Below, in pieces: positions 53,425 to 64,000 of a stretch of 64,000 nt of DNA. This DNA is from Epithemia pelagica (Eukaryota > Bacillariophyta > Bacillariophyceae > Surirellales > Surirellaceae). The translations under genes were made by a program, and so were the position numbers. The stretch's first letter is position 1, and each line of letters begins with the position of its first letter. The stretch covers positions 1,860,001-1,924,000 of the forward strand of contig OX337228.1 in assembly GCA_946965045.2 (NCBI GenBank). The letters are read 5' to 3'. The notes beneath the pieces are model-generated. The model was given only the letters and a program-made list of their open reading frames with translations. It was not told where the DNA came from and did not search any database.

Positions 53425-54530
53425 GGTGGGCAGTACAGTGACTGGTTGGTTGTCTTCCGAAACAATGACCAACGAGTTGGTGGTTGGGTTTCAAGCCTTG
53501 ATTAGTCCGCTTTTGAGGCAAGAGTCTTTCTGTGTTGCTTCGTTTACACAAAGAACCGAAACCAGAACCGGAAATCAGAGAGAAAGGCACCCCAAGAAAA
53601 CCTTTGCGGTCTGCGCAAATATATCTAAGAATCAGGTGGGATTATCGTCGGGCCTCCTCTCGTCTATAGTGCGCAAAATTGAGGAGAGAGGATTGATTCG
53701 ATGTAGTTTCTTCGGTGTTTTTGTTTCGAAACGATGACAAGGAATGAAGGAAAAGGTCTCGTAGATATGCCAATTGCCAATGTCTTTTGAATGGAATCGG
53801 CCATACCTCCTCTTGCGTCTCTTTCTTCTTGTTGTGGTTGTTGGAGTACAACGGTCCGTCGCCAGCCAGCATAAAAATGGTTTACTTCTCAGAGAGCAAG
53901 TATCTCTGTTGGTCGCTATTACAGGAATCACAATCAGGCACCGTTGAAAACTCTCAGGCGTGTCTGAACGTAACCGCTGGAAAGTAGTAAAAACGAAGAG
54001 GCACCCACTCAAAAGACCAAACGGAACTCAGATGCGACTGAAAACTTTTTGAGGACATCTCAGTCGCGGGAAATGGCCCAAAGATATCTTTCAAAGATCT
54101 CTCGCCACAAAACAATCTTTCACCACCATGGAGGCCGTTCGAGCTGCAGAAACTTGTCAGGTGTTGGCCTACTTGCGCTTCTTGGATGACAAGGGTGTGA
54201 TTCCAACGACGAACAACAACAATGACACAAATTCTGTGATCTTTTGACAAAACATGAGACGCAAAAAGTACTCGTAGGTAGTACTTCAGGGAAACTTAGA
54301 ATATCTTCTGTAAACAATACTAACTGCGTAGACGATTGTGTTAGCTGTAATCTCTTCTCTAGGTCAACCTGCTCGCTCGTATGACGATGGGGCCCTCACC
54401 TTCACACTACGATCTAGGTTGACTCCGTTATACAAGGTTGCTTTGCAAACTTGTTGTTTATAAAGAAGTGAGATTAATCTATTGAATAGAGTGTTTTTCA
54501 TTTTGGATGCATCCTGAGATCATCGGCCAT
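53425..54530. other. Intergenic region, no gene recognised
   Basis: This lies upstream of the ArfGAP gene. Short frames on both strands carry no domains. TACTCGTA occurs at 54269-54276. The right-hand part probably merges into the LTR of the minus-strand copia remnant. Confidence 0.4.
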
Positions 54531-54701
54531 CGGAGAACATGTTCCTCCTCCAGCATTGGGAGCAAATCTTGAGGAACATGTTCCTAGGTATGTATATCTC
54601 TACTTGATGCCTACGGATGGGCCTAGAGGAACGTGTTCCAATTTGTGAGGAACTTGTTCCATTTTGAGACCTCGGTTTGGTTTCTTCGAGGATCATGTTC
54701 C
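54531..54701. repeat. Cluster of GGAACATGTTCC-like palindromes
   Basis: Five palindromes lie within 170 bp: GAACATGTTC (54535-54544), GGAACATGTTCC (54573-54584, within a 14-bp perfect palindrome), GGAACGTGTTCC (54628-54639), GGAACTTGTTCC (54649-54660) and GGATCATGTTCC (54690-54701). A half site CATGTTCC follows at about 54741. The position fits the LTR of the minus-strand copia remnant, so these may be LTR enhancer sites. Confidence 0.75.
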
Positions 54702-55054
54702 ATCCTCTTAGTATTCTGTTTTCTTCGATTTATGTAGCCTCATGTTCCGAATGAGGCTCGACTTGCTTTGACCTGTCCTGGATAGTACTGGGCTTAACTA
54801 AACTAGTTTGTAAATCTTGGCGTTTCTATATTCAACGGACAGCTGTTTGCTTGTCTCGACAAAGATACTTAAGGTGACGTAACGTACCGACAATTTGGCG
54901 CACCTCTTTTGTCTCTAGCTTAGACCAGCTATCTTTCCAGAGGCCGCCTCTAACTAAGCTAACTAAGCTAGGTGTACAAGTCTTGGTATAGGCATATTCT
55001 AACTCTCCCTCTCAGGGAGCGATTCTTGATTGTGACCTGTTCTGAAGAGGACGT

Positions 55055-56593
55055 TTACCATCCTTGGTTTAACTTGCGGCATCTTTCAAACATCTCTCTT
55101 CCTTGACATTTAGTGAAGTAGTCTGCTCGTTGATCTTCTGTAGCTACCATACTTACTTTGGTTCCTCCCGGGTGATCTCCTACATGCTCCCAGAAGAAAT
55201 GAAGGTAGGTGTTGAAATGTTTGGTTCTAGGTGTCAACCTTTGTTTGGTAGCGAGGTAGAACGCCCCAGTATTGTCCTCAAACACTTCAGAGTGGATGGT
55301 AGGTTTGTCGAACGGAAGGTCTAGATGTGCTAAGATTTCTTCAATTACTCGTCGGGTAGCTATCACACTGCGCATGGCTTGGGACAAGGCATGGTACTCA
55401 GCTTGGAGTGTGCTAAGTGCTACTGACGACTGAAGCTGAGATTTCCATATAAGTGGACAACCACAGAAACTTAGAATATAGCCCGTTCTGGATTTCGCAC
55501 TGACTGGATTATCTTGTGGCTCTCGCCCATGCAATCCGGCAAAATCTGCATCTACATAACAATCCAACTTGAAGTCTTTTGTTGGCGTGAATATAGTACC
55601 TTGGTCCTTGGTTCTTGCTAAGTACCGAACTATGGTTTTCACGGCTGCTGCGTGTGACTTCTTGGGTGCAGTGCTGAACCTGGCCACCTGGCTTACAGCG
55701 AATGCGATATCTGGTCGGGTGTTTGTTGCTAAATAGAGTAGCATTCCTACTACCGACCTATATTGCCACTTTTCTTTCATAGGTTCACCGTCTGGATCAC
55801 TTCCTAGTGCCAGTTGAGTGGCAGGTGTCCAGTTTGGATTGCAATCATGCATTCCGGTGGTCTCTATGATCTTGCTTATGAGCCCCTTTTGTGTCATTGA
55901 AATTGACTTGGTTTCATCATTCCGAATGAAATTTATGCCCAGATAGTCAGTAAAGTTTCCTTCTTTCTTGAGAGATAGACCCTATTTCTCTAGGCGTAGA
56001 ATTAGATCATCGATAAGCTTCATATGCGGAGCGCACACTCCGCAGTCATCCACCCATAGAAAGATAATGATATTGTCTTTGTACAATAGGCATTGATCGT
56101 GAGTGCTTATGGTGAATCCGTCTTCTTTTAGGGCCTTTACTAGGTGGTCGTACCACAATCTGGGTGCTGAAGAGAGTCCATATAGACTCTTGACGAGCTT
56201 GAGGCACGTTCGTCCAGGGCGACTAGACCTAAATCCTCTAGGTAGGTGTATCCAAACTGGTGTGGTTAGCTTGGCTTGGACGAATGCATTGTTGAAATCG
56301 AGGCATGCTAGTTCCCAGTTCAGGACTATGCTCAGGGTTAGGACGATCCTAATCGTGCTCCAATTTACCACTGGCGAGTAGTTCTCCTCCTCAGTCTCTT
56401 GGAGGTCACCTCGTACACAATATCGTGCCTTAAATTTCACGATTTCTCCGTCAGGTGAGCGTTTTCGCTTGAAGACCCATGTTCCTGGTAAAATTTGGGA
56501 CGATGCGTCTGATTGGTCTACCTCCTCCCAGGTCCCTTTTTCCTCTAGTTCTGTGATTTCGTACAGATTGACGAACGTGCTTTCAAGACTCAA
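55055..56593 (-). pseudogene. Copia pol remnant: reverse transcriptase and RNase H, one in-frame stop
   Basis: Reading leftwards from about 56593: RVT_2-type RT with GTWVFKRKRSPDGEI, FKARYCVRGDLQ, LDFNNAFVQAKL, LVKSLYGLSSAPRLWYD and the active-site segment FLWVDDCGV (WVDD instead of the usual YVDD). A TAG at 55982-55984 interrupts the frame. The same frame resumes through SLKKEGNFTDYLGI, YRSVVGMLLYLATNTRPDIA, CYVDADFAG, ALSTLQAEYHALS and an RNase H tail with EDNTGAFYLA. Apart from the TAG it is well preserved, so inactivation is fairly recent. The 5' two thirds of pol and gag are absent here. Confidence 0.85.
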
Positions 56594-56612
56594 CTTTGGT
56601 CTTGATATCCTA

Positions 56613-57111
56613 TCAACGGACGATCATCCGTTGAACATACGAGCCTGACCTATGCCCTAAGCGTGCGCGCCCAAATTCGTCAAGATGCGCGCAAGAACTA
56701 TCCGAGCGTGGCGATCATGTATCCGACCCAACGGTCTAAGTACACAAGGCACGAATCACGATCACGCGAGACCATATCATCGTTCCCACTATTTCAAGAT
56801 TGCAAACAAGGACGCGCCAACAAAACTACATATACCAACTTTAGCCAAGAATCGTTGAGGCTGTATATGATTGATATACAAGCGCATATACATGTTATAT
56901 ACCTCACATACATCAACTCCAACCATTCCAGACCTATCACCGCCAAGAACCTATTTCACACGATCGACAACAAGAATGGAAATCTCACACACCAAACCTA
57001 GTAGTAAGCTCACAATCATTAACATTACCATATCATCACGTCTTCAGTGTCCTGACTATCCCTACGATAGAACCCTTGGGTTTCCTTTGTTCTCTGACCC
57101 GTGGAGAACCT
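56613..57111 (+). repeat. Candidate 5' LTR / leader of the plus-strand copia element
   Basis: About 0.5 kb between the truncated minus element and the PBS. It starts with a perfect 8-bp-arm hairpin, TCAACGGA-CGATCA-TCCGTTGA (56613-56634). No host gene is seen. It is called LTR by position only; comparison with the full 3' LTR outside the window is needed. Confidence 0.4.
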
Positions 57112-57120
57112 TGGTATCAG
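57112..57120 (+). other. Candidate primer-binding site
   Basis: TGGTATCAG matches the first nine bases of the PBS complementary to the 3' end of initiator Met-tRNA used by many plant-type copia elements. The match stops after nine bases. It lies about 90 bp before the first ORF, as expected. Confidence 0.4.
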
Positions 57121-57210
57121 TTGGTAATCGATTGTGGCTCTTCTAGAGCGTGTACTGACGGAATTCTACTAGATTAACAGTCTCAACTGTCTCATTTCCC
57201 CGAAGTTTTC

Positions 57211-57990
57211 ATGTTCAGTGACTCCAATACTCCTATCCGTCGGATCTACAACGCTTTCCAGCAGAGTGGTGACCCAACACAGCAGATTGCCGTCCACCCT
57301 GGCAAATTCCTCATCGAGACGCCCTCTAACTCCCCGGAGAAGGCTAGCGCGCCTAATCCGTTCCAGACTCCTGATCAAGTCGTCCCTCCGCCGTCCGACC
57401 CGAATCGCCCGCCGAACACCCTTGCACGCCGACCGAGTACACCTCCTCGCCCGAACCCAACTCGCACCCGACGTACGAGCCGTCTCATCAACGCGCACCT
57501 CCGTTACTTCCGCGAGCCATCCGAGTATCAGAGCGACCCGGACCACATCCGTTCGACGCTCGAACACGAGGTCTCGTTCGAGTCCGTCCAACCCGTCGTC
57601 GACCTAGAGGATATCCAACGACTCCTAGACTTGCTATACCAATCTCCAAGCTACCGATACATAGCGACGACCCTATCGACCACCCCATCAGGCTGCCTTC
57701 GGGTACGCTTCCTTACTTTCCAGCGTCCGGTCAATTACTTCCATACCATTTGGGTCGTGAACAAGACTAACCAACCTCTTCCTACCTTGGCTACCCGTCT
57801 CGACGACTACGTTGGTTTCATCCACGTTATCAAGTTGCACCAGGACTTCCGTGCCACTTTCTTCCCTCTACTCACCCAACCAGTGAACCACCTAGTTGAG
57901 GACCACAACGGCAACGAAGAAGCTACCTCTGTTACTGAGTCTCCGATTCAACTTGATTCCCACAACGAGCCCAGAAGTGACCACGTTTAA
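57211..57990 (+). CDS. Accessory ORF ahead of gag-pol in the copia element
   Basis: ATG 57211 opens 259 residues between the PBS and gag-pol. The N-terminal about 100 residues are Pro/Arg/Ser-rich; the rest looks folded, with FLIETPS, LEDIQRLLDLLYQSPSYRYI, GCLRVRFLTFQRPVNYFHTIW and LDDYVGFIHVIKLHQDFRAT. I recognise no gag, protease, chromodomain or envelope signature. Codon choice is richer in CCG/CGN than the following gag-pol, so this segment may have a separate origin. Standard copia elements have no ORF here. It could be a transduced host fragment or an accessory protein; function unknown. Confidence 0.6.
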   Translation: MFSDSNTPIRRIYNAFQQSGDPTQQIAVHPGKFLIETPSNSPEKASAPNPFQTPDQVVPPPSDPNRPPNTLARRPSTPPRPNPTRTRRTSRLINAHLRYFREPSEYQSDPDHIRSTLEHEVSFESVQPVVDLEDIQRLLDLLYQSPSYRYIATTLSTTPSGCLRVRFLTFQRPVNYFHTIWVVNKTNQPLPTLATRLDDYVGFIHVIKLHQDFRATFFPLLTQPVNHLVEDHNGNEEATSVTESPIQLDSHNEPRSDHV

Positions 57991-58039
57991 GTAATTTTAA
58001 GTAGTTTTCACACCAAACCAGAGACAAAACCGAGTTCCG

Positions 58040-58215
58040 CATATCCGGGTTACCTTTCGGACATCACATCACACGTGGACATACGTGGCACATCCGGGTT
58101 CACAAGGCACACCACACATCCGGGTTACCAGTTTTTAACTAAAGTACACGTGGACATACGTGGCACATCCGGGTTCACAAGGCACACCACACATCCGGGT
58201 TACAAGTTTTAACTA
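58040..58215. repeat. 75-bp direct repeat with ATCCGGGTT motifs
   Basis: A unit beginning CACGTGGACATACGTGGCAC occurs at about 58072 and again at 58147 (period 75 bp), almost identical. Across the region ATCCGGGTT appears five times (about 58043, 58092, 58118, 58168, 58193). It lies in the untranslated spacer between the accessory ORF and gag-pol. Confidence 0.8.
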
Positions 58216-58278
58216 AAGTTTTCGACTAAGACATCACAGGACACACATCAACATATCTTATCACCAAGTCAAGCAATC

Positions 58279-61200
58279 ATGGAACCAACTACACCGACCA
58301 CACCAGAGTTCAACACCAATCAAAGTTTATCTGATCAAGAAGTCTTTGATCATATTACTCAGGTGTTGTTCAACTTTTCCAAGGAAAGGGTCGATGTACT
58401 CGTGAAATGGATGCACCATCATGCTTTTGATGATATCCTTAGTATCATTGAACATATGGCAATTGACCCTGAGAAGAACATGGATAGTATGACAAAATAC
58501 AAGTCAGGAAAACAAATGCACGACCTACATGTCAATACAAGCCAGCAGATCAAGTTGCTTGCCCATTGGTTCCGACAAACGAGTATCGACATTCAGCAGG
58601 GTATACCTTCCAAGGCAACCTGGATGAATCTGACCAAGGCAGAATTTGATCTATGGAGGATAAACACTGACTTTCGCTCTGGAAGCCCTATCACTGACCC
58701 AGTATCACCTATGAAATCTCCATCCCATTCGACGTCACCCAAATCGTTTAGTACTACTTCTGCTGCATCACAGTCCCAACTGGACCTAACCGCATTCAAG
58801 AAGGGAACCAAGCGTGACGCTATGGCATATGAAACATTCAAGGATGAACGATACTACGACACGTTCTGGAGGACTTTCAAGACCACAGCAAAAGCCCAAG
58901 GTTTATCTAACGTTCTTGACTTCCGATACAAGCCGCCGACGAATGATACGTATGCAACAGAACTTTTCCAAGAGCAACAAATCTTCCTATACTCCGTCCT
59001 TGTGCGCATCATCCAGACTGATCAAGGAAGAGCTTATGTTCGCGAACATGAACATGATGAAGACGCACGAGCAGTGTTACAGAAGCTTCACACATTGCAT
59101 ACGAAGTCAGACTTAGCAAAACGAGAGGTCTTACGATTAACCAATTACATCTCCAACCTTCGCCTCGATGCTACATGGCGTGGATCATCACGTCAATTCT
59201 TGCTTCATTTCCAAGACAAACTACGTTTACTCGATAACCTTGTTGATCTCTCTGATCGCATACCTGATCACACCAGGATGACGTTTCTTATGCAAGCTGT
59301 CGAGAAGGTACCTGACCTTCGCAGAGTTAAAATCTTGGACAACGTCGTCAACACGAAGTCTGGAGCAAAGTCTTTATGTTATCAGTCGTACTTCTCCATT
59401 TTGATGGACGCAGCATATGACCATGATCAAGTCACGCAATCTTCTGCAACTGGTCGTCGTCGTAGTGTCAAGCAACACGAGCAACACGAAACACAACATA
59501 ATATTGAGGGATCCCTTCAGGAAGACGATGCATATCAGATAAACAATACCAATGTCCAAGATGATAACACGGCATCTCCAAAAGCCAGTCTTCCTCGTGA
59601 CCTATGGTTTAAACTTCCTGAGGATGCTCGCAAGATGATTGTTGAGTATAACAAGAACGTGCAAGCTTCTACTCCGAGTCCAAGAAAAGTACAGCAACAC
59701 TCCCTTGACATTGATCCTGAACCTGATCCTGACCCTGGTCAAGATGTTTTCGATGACCTGGACAACCCCACATATCCGCAGGATGATTCCGATCCAGCCA
59801 CCCATCTCATCCATCAAGCAATGACGTCAACCGACATCAATCACCCAGCTTCTGATTTGTCTAATGTTCTATCCAATGCCGCATCCAGGACGAGTAAGAA
59901 AGTTAGTTTCAAACAGAATGAGCACAAGCAGAAGGTCCACATGACTCAATATATGTTCTCTCGAAAGTCGACTTATACTGGGAATCAACTCATTGATCGT
60001 GGTGCCAATGGTGGTTTAGCCGGAGCTGATATGCGTATCCTTTCCAAGACAGGTCGTAACATCACGATTGTGGGAATCGACAACCATGAACTTACTGGTC
60101 TCCCCATTGTCACATGTGCTGCCAAGTTTGAAACTAATGATGGACCAATCGTTGGCATCTTCAACGAATATGCATACTATGGAAAAGGACAGTCTATACA
60201 TGCGCCTTGTCAATTGGAACATTATGGGCTATCTGTGGATGAACGTTCTGTCAAGGTGGATGGAAAGCAACGTATCACTACCCTTGATGGACGTGCTTTA
60301 CCTCTATGTATCAAGGATGGACTTGCCTTTATCCACTCATTAGGTATCCCTTCTGATGATGACATGGACCGATTGCCGCAAATCATCTTTACTTCGCCAT
60401 CTACTTGGGACCCCTCTGTTCTTGACCATACTCATTCAGATCCACAGCATGATGCTTCTACTACATGGCATCAGGTTGCGACCGACGGCAGTATGGCACG
60501 TTATCCATATGACACGTATGGGGAGTACACTGATCGGGTTGTCTGCAATCTCAATCTTCTCCTTGACCTTCCTTATGACCACGGACCCGACAACACCACA
60601 TATTTCTCTATCTATGCTGATGCTAATGGTGAAGACCCAACCCTTCAACATGCATCTGTCCATCGTCGTTATGTGGAAGAACATGATTGGAAACAATTTC
60701 GTCCCTTCTTTGGTTGGCAATCCGAGGAAGTTATTGCTGATACTTTCAAGCATACTACGCGACATGCTAATGTGACTTTTGACTGTGACACTCTCAAGAA
60801 ACATTTCAAGGCACGCAACCCTATCCTGAATCTACCACGTCGTCATGAACCCGTTGCTACCGATTCGATCTTTTCTGATACACCTGCTGTTGATCATGGT
60901 GGAAAGGTGGCTCAAATTTTTGTTGGCCGCGATACTCTTGTCACTGATATTTACGGTATCAAGTCTACCTAGCAATTTGTGAACACTCTTCAAGACAATA
61001 TACGCATGCGTGGTGTTATGGAGACACTCATTAGTGATGGGGGTTCATCTCTCATTTCCCATAAGGTTAAGGATATCCTTCGCACCTTGCTCATCGGGGA
61101 GTATCGCTCTGAACCATACCACCAGCATCAGAACAAAGCCGAGAATCGTTATCAGACCGTTAAACGAATGACGAACGCTATCATGAATGCAACTGGATGC

Positions 61201-63938
61201 CCGGCCAATGTTTGGTTACTTTGCCTTGAATATGTCTGTGACTTATTGAATCATTCTTCTTCACATGCACACTCTGGACGTACTCCTATTGAGGCTCTCA
61301 CCGGTCACCCTCCCGACATTTCGCACCTCCTGTTCTTTCCCTTCTGGGATGAAGTCTACTATCGTGTTGACCCCTCCGAACCGTCGTCTGGTCCCTACCC
61401 TTCTTTGACCGATGAGAAACTTGGCCATTGGGTTGGTTTTGCTCACAACGTTGGTGATGCTTTTACATGGAAGATTTTGTCTGCTGACAACCATATCCTC
61501 TACCGTTCCGCTGTTCGCCGTGTCGCTTCCACTACACCCAACCTTTGTGTGGATCGACCTTCAGGGGAGACGTCTCCGAAAGATGACACTGATAAGCAGG
61601 CTGACACTGTCTTCATTCGCAGTAAAAGTGAAGATCCATCCAAACCAATGCCTACAATCGATTACGAAGACATGATAGGACGCACTTTCCTATGCGACAC
61701 TGAAGAAAATGGGGAGCGTCATCGAGCACGCGTTGTCAAACGAGTTGTAGATCTTAATGAAGAATCACTCAAGCAAGAAGAACGCATCAAGTACATCTAC
61801 CGCAAGACAAATTCTGACGTTGATGAAATGATCTCTTATAACCAGTTAATGGAGTATATTGAGAGGGACAATCAAGCGCAGACCTCGGGAGATAATTTGT
61901 TCCGTTTCAGGGATGTTATTGCACATCAAGGCCCACTGTCTTCAACCGACCCGGATTATAAGGGGAGTAAGTATAACTTGCTTGTTAATTGGGAAACTGG
62001 GGAGACAACCTATGAACCACTCTCCCTTATTGCCAACGACGACCCAATCACCGTTGCCATATATGGAAAGAAGCATGGGCTCCTCAACGAACCAGGATGG
62101 AAACACCTGAAACGCTACGTCAAGACGAGTAAACGCCTGATACGTGCTGCAAAACAATCAAGGATCAAACAAGTACGTCGATCAGTCAAGTATAAGTTTG
62201 GATTCCAAGTCCCTCGAGATTACGCCGAGGCTGTCAATCTTGACAAACAAAATGGTACCACAAGGTGGCAAGACGCAACTGAATTGGAACTGTCTCAGAT
62301 ACAATCATATGAGACATTCAAGGACCATGGGAAGGCCATCTTCACAAATGGCAAGGTATCAAATGCACCTGAGGGATATCAAAAGATTCGAGTGCATCTC
62401 GTTTTTGATGTGAAACATGATGGTAGGCACAAGGCACGACTTGTTGCAGATGGACACTTGACAAAGGAACCTGTGGAAACGATCTACTCTGGAGTTGTTT
62501 CTATTCGCAACCTACGAATTGCTTTATTCCTTGGATCTCTGAACGATCTAGAAGTATGGGGAGCAGACATTGGGAATGCGTATCTTGAAGCATTGACTGG
62601 GGAGAAATTATATATTGTGGCAGGACCGAGCTAGAAGGTCACATCCTCATCATCTACAAGGCCCTCTATGGTCTCAAATCTTCAGGCGCACGATGGCATG
62701 ATGTCCTTTTTGACGTCCTCACCGATATGGGTTTCTCACCAAGCAAGGCAGATCCTGACATTTGGATGAGAAAAGCACCTGGGGAGGATTGCTACGAATA
62801 CATCGCCGTATATGTGGATGACTTAGCCATCATAGCTACTGACCCTGGAAACATTTGCAAAGTCTTCAAGGAAAAGTACAACTTCAAGCTTAAGGGAGAT
62901 GGACCTATTGACTATCACCTGGGATGCCGGTACACCAAGGACCCTGACGGAACCCTAGTCTCTGATCCACGTCGATACATTAGCAAAATGATGGACACCT
63001 TCGAACGTATCTTCAAAGAGAAACCCAAGAAGGCTAAAACCCCTCTCATTGCTGGTGATCACCCGGAATTGGACGACACCGAACTCCTTGATGAAGAAGG
63101 TACACAGCACTTCCAGACCTTGATTGGACAGCTTCAATGGGTGATTACAATTGGTCGCTTTGATGTTTTTACTGCTACGATGACCCTTTCCAGGTTCCGC
63201 GCAGCTCCAAGACAGGGACATCTCAACAGAGCTAAACGCATCTATGGATACCTTTTCAATCTTTCTGATGGTGCAATCAGATTCCGAATCGGAGAGCCCG
63301 ATTTCTCAAGCATTCCAAGTCAAGACTTTGATTGGAGTCGTACGGTCGATTCAGATACCAAGGAATACATCCCTCATGATTGCCCAGAACCACTTGGACG
63401 ATATGTGACGACAACGCACTATGTTGATGCTAACCTTATGCACGACATGATCACCGGAAAGTCTGTAACAGCCATCCTGCATCTCTTGAATGGGACACCA
63501 ATTGATTGGTACAGCAAACGACAGAGCACTGTGGAAACGGCAACATATGGATCAGAATTTGTGGCAGCAAGGACAGCAGTCGACCAAATCACTGAATTAC
63601 GGCATTCACTTCGTTACCTTGGAGTACCGATCAGGGATCGCAGTTATCTGTTTGGAGACAATCGATCTGTGGTTGTTAACGCAACAATGCCTCATTCTAT
63701 CTTGTCCAAGAGACATCATCTCCTTTCATATCACCGGGTACGAGAAGCGATAGCAGCGCAATACGTTGCATTCTATTGGAAGGATGGGAAGACCAACCCT
63801 GCCAACATCCTCAGCAAGCATTGGGAATTTGCAACTATTTGGCCTCTACTCAAGCCCCTATTGTTTTGGAGAGGAGAAGTTCAAGATCTCTACGAATCCA
63901 GCGATGACAAGGCTGAACCAACGAGCTGTGGGGAGTAG
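58279..63938 (+). pseudogene. Copia gag-pol polyprotein broken by one TAG and one frameshift
   Basis: ATG 58279. Gag-like region (about residues 1-450: FKDERYYDTFWRTFKTTAKA, LDFRYKPP). Protease motif LIDRGANGGLAGADMRIL (DRGA rather than DSG/DTG, about 59993). Integrase core with TDIYGI, ISDGGSS and HQNKAENRYQ as D, D, E. TAG at 60970-60972 splits the integrase after its first Asp; the frame continues unchanged. RT begins near 62210 (FQVPRDYAEAV). At about 62625 the frame shifts (GPS-stop against ELEGHILIIYKALYGLKSSG in the next frame), then the active site YVDDLAII (about 62809) and RNase H (YVDANLMHDM, TYGSEFVAARTAVDQ, FGDNRSVV) to TAG 63936-63938. No CCHC knuckle is seen in gag. Two lesions only, so a young but defective copy. 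Confidence 0.88.
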
Positions 63939-64000
63939 TAGAACTCTCACCGAAAATCATCGGTTAGGTTCGGCACCTCATCGGTTAGTCGAGTCCCGTG
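63939..64000 (+). repeat. Start of the 3' LTR of the copia element (partial)
   Basis: After the pol stop come a purine-rich GGGGAGTAGTAGAA and then repeated ATCGGTTAG units (TCATCGGTTAGG, TCATCGGTTAGT). This is where the polypurine tract and 3' LTR are expected. It is truncated by the window end. Confidence 0.4.

Larger units (their letters stand above)
54300..56612 (-). mobile_element. Truncated Ty1/copia retrotransposon (minus strand)
   Basis: Only the C-terminal half of pol (RT and RNase H) is present, ending at 55055. About 0.7 kb of non-coding DNA downstream is probably the 3' LTR; its outer limit is a guess. On its 5' side the coding frame stops making sense at about 56600, where a hairpin and the leader of a plus-strand element begin. 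Gag, protease and integrase are missing from the window. Confidence 0.65.
56613..64000 (+). mobile_element. CoDi-like Ty1/copia LTR retrotransposon, right end beyond window
   Basis: Candidate 5' LTR 56613-57111, candidate PBS 57112-57120, an extra ORF 57211-57990, a direct-repeat spacer, then gag-pol 58279-63938 in the order gag, protease, integrase, RT, RNase H that defines Ty1/copia. The 3' LTR starts after 63938 and is cut off. The exact LTR borders are not determined; the 62 bp visible after pol share a GATT/ATCATC hairpin style with 56613-56634 but are not identical. Confidence 0.75.

Noticed and set aside
60970..60972. Programmed stop readthrough of the copia gag-pol
   Set aside because: Recoding sites in such elements lie between gag and pol, not inside the integrase core; a point mutation is simpler, though sister copies should be checked.

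Overview
This looks like nuclear DNA of a diatom, probably a pennate one. The evidence is: (i) a plastid presequence with a diatom-type cleavage motif (VNAF|SSP) on a SohB-like protease; (ii) a bHLH-PAS factor of the diatom type; (iii) an ankyrin protein typical of diatoms; (iv) CoDi-like Ty1/copia elements; (v) short GT-AG introns of about 60-180 bp; (vi) compact genes, often convergent, separated by short gaps; (vii) very many CAA/CAG/AAC triplet runs encoding poly-Q/N/T/S. No species is claimed. Several obvious reading frames open with GTG or TTG. I moved those starts to the first plausible ATG.

Layout. 1-555: C-terminus of an acidic protein with three SUMO-interaction-like motifs. 1357-2628: ankyrin protein. 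3065-3889: RlaP/YcgL-type nucleotidyltransferase, tail-to-tail (9 bp gap) with an NOP4/RBM28-type four-RRM ribosome biogenesis protein (3899-6595, minus). 7043-11188 (minus): long disordered protein with a 3 x 222 bp internal tandem repeat and a duplicated C-terminal module. 12006-15449 (plus) and 15655-18636 (minus): two tail-to-tail paralogous pseudokinases. 19703-21856 (minus): plastid SohB-like S49 protease. 22138-23185: four-exon Lin0512-family gene. 23460-25262 (minus): bZIP factor with an in-frame TAA upstream. 27078-28028 and 28397-30222 (minus, two exons): convergent multipass membrane proteins. 31979-34397: leishmanolysin-like (M8) membrane metalloprotease with one intron. 34651-38532 (minus): bHLH-PAS factor whose intron is a multiple of three and has no stop. 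38533-42050: the longest gene-poor stretch. 42051-50444: a 2,797-residue disordered protein with about ten copies of a S-V-x-D-x-W motif and a thioredoxin-fold/SH3BGR-like domain. 50510-53424 (minus): ACAP-type BAR-PH-ArfGAP-ankyrin protein with one intron.

54.5-64 kb is retrotransposon. A minus-strand copia RT/RNase H remnant is cut off at about 56.6 kb by a plus-strand CoDi-like element (candidate PBS at 57112). The plus element carries an extra ORF ahead of gag-pol, a 75-bp direct repeat, and a gag-pol broken by one TAG and one frameshift. Its 3' LTR runs off the window.

The host genes do not form an operon-like pathway. Themes are regulation (bZIP, bHLH-PAS, ankyrin, pseudokinases), membrane traffic (ArfGAP) and ribosome or RNA metabolism. 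The best candidates for undescribed biology are the pseudokinase pair, the DxW-motif giant protein, the duplicated module at 7.07-8.07 kb and the extra ORF of the copia element.
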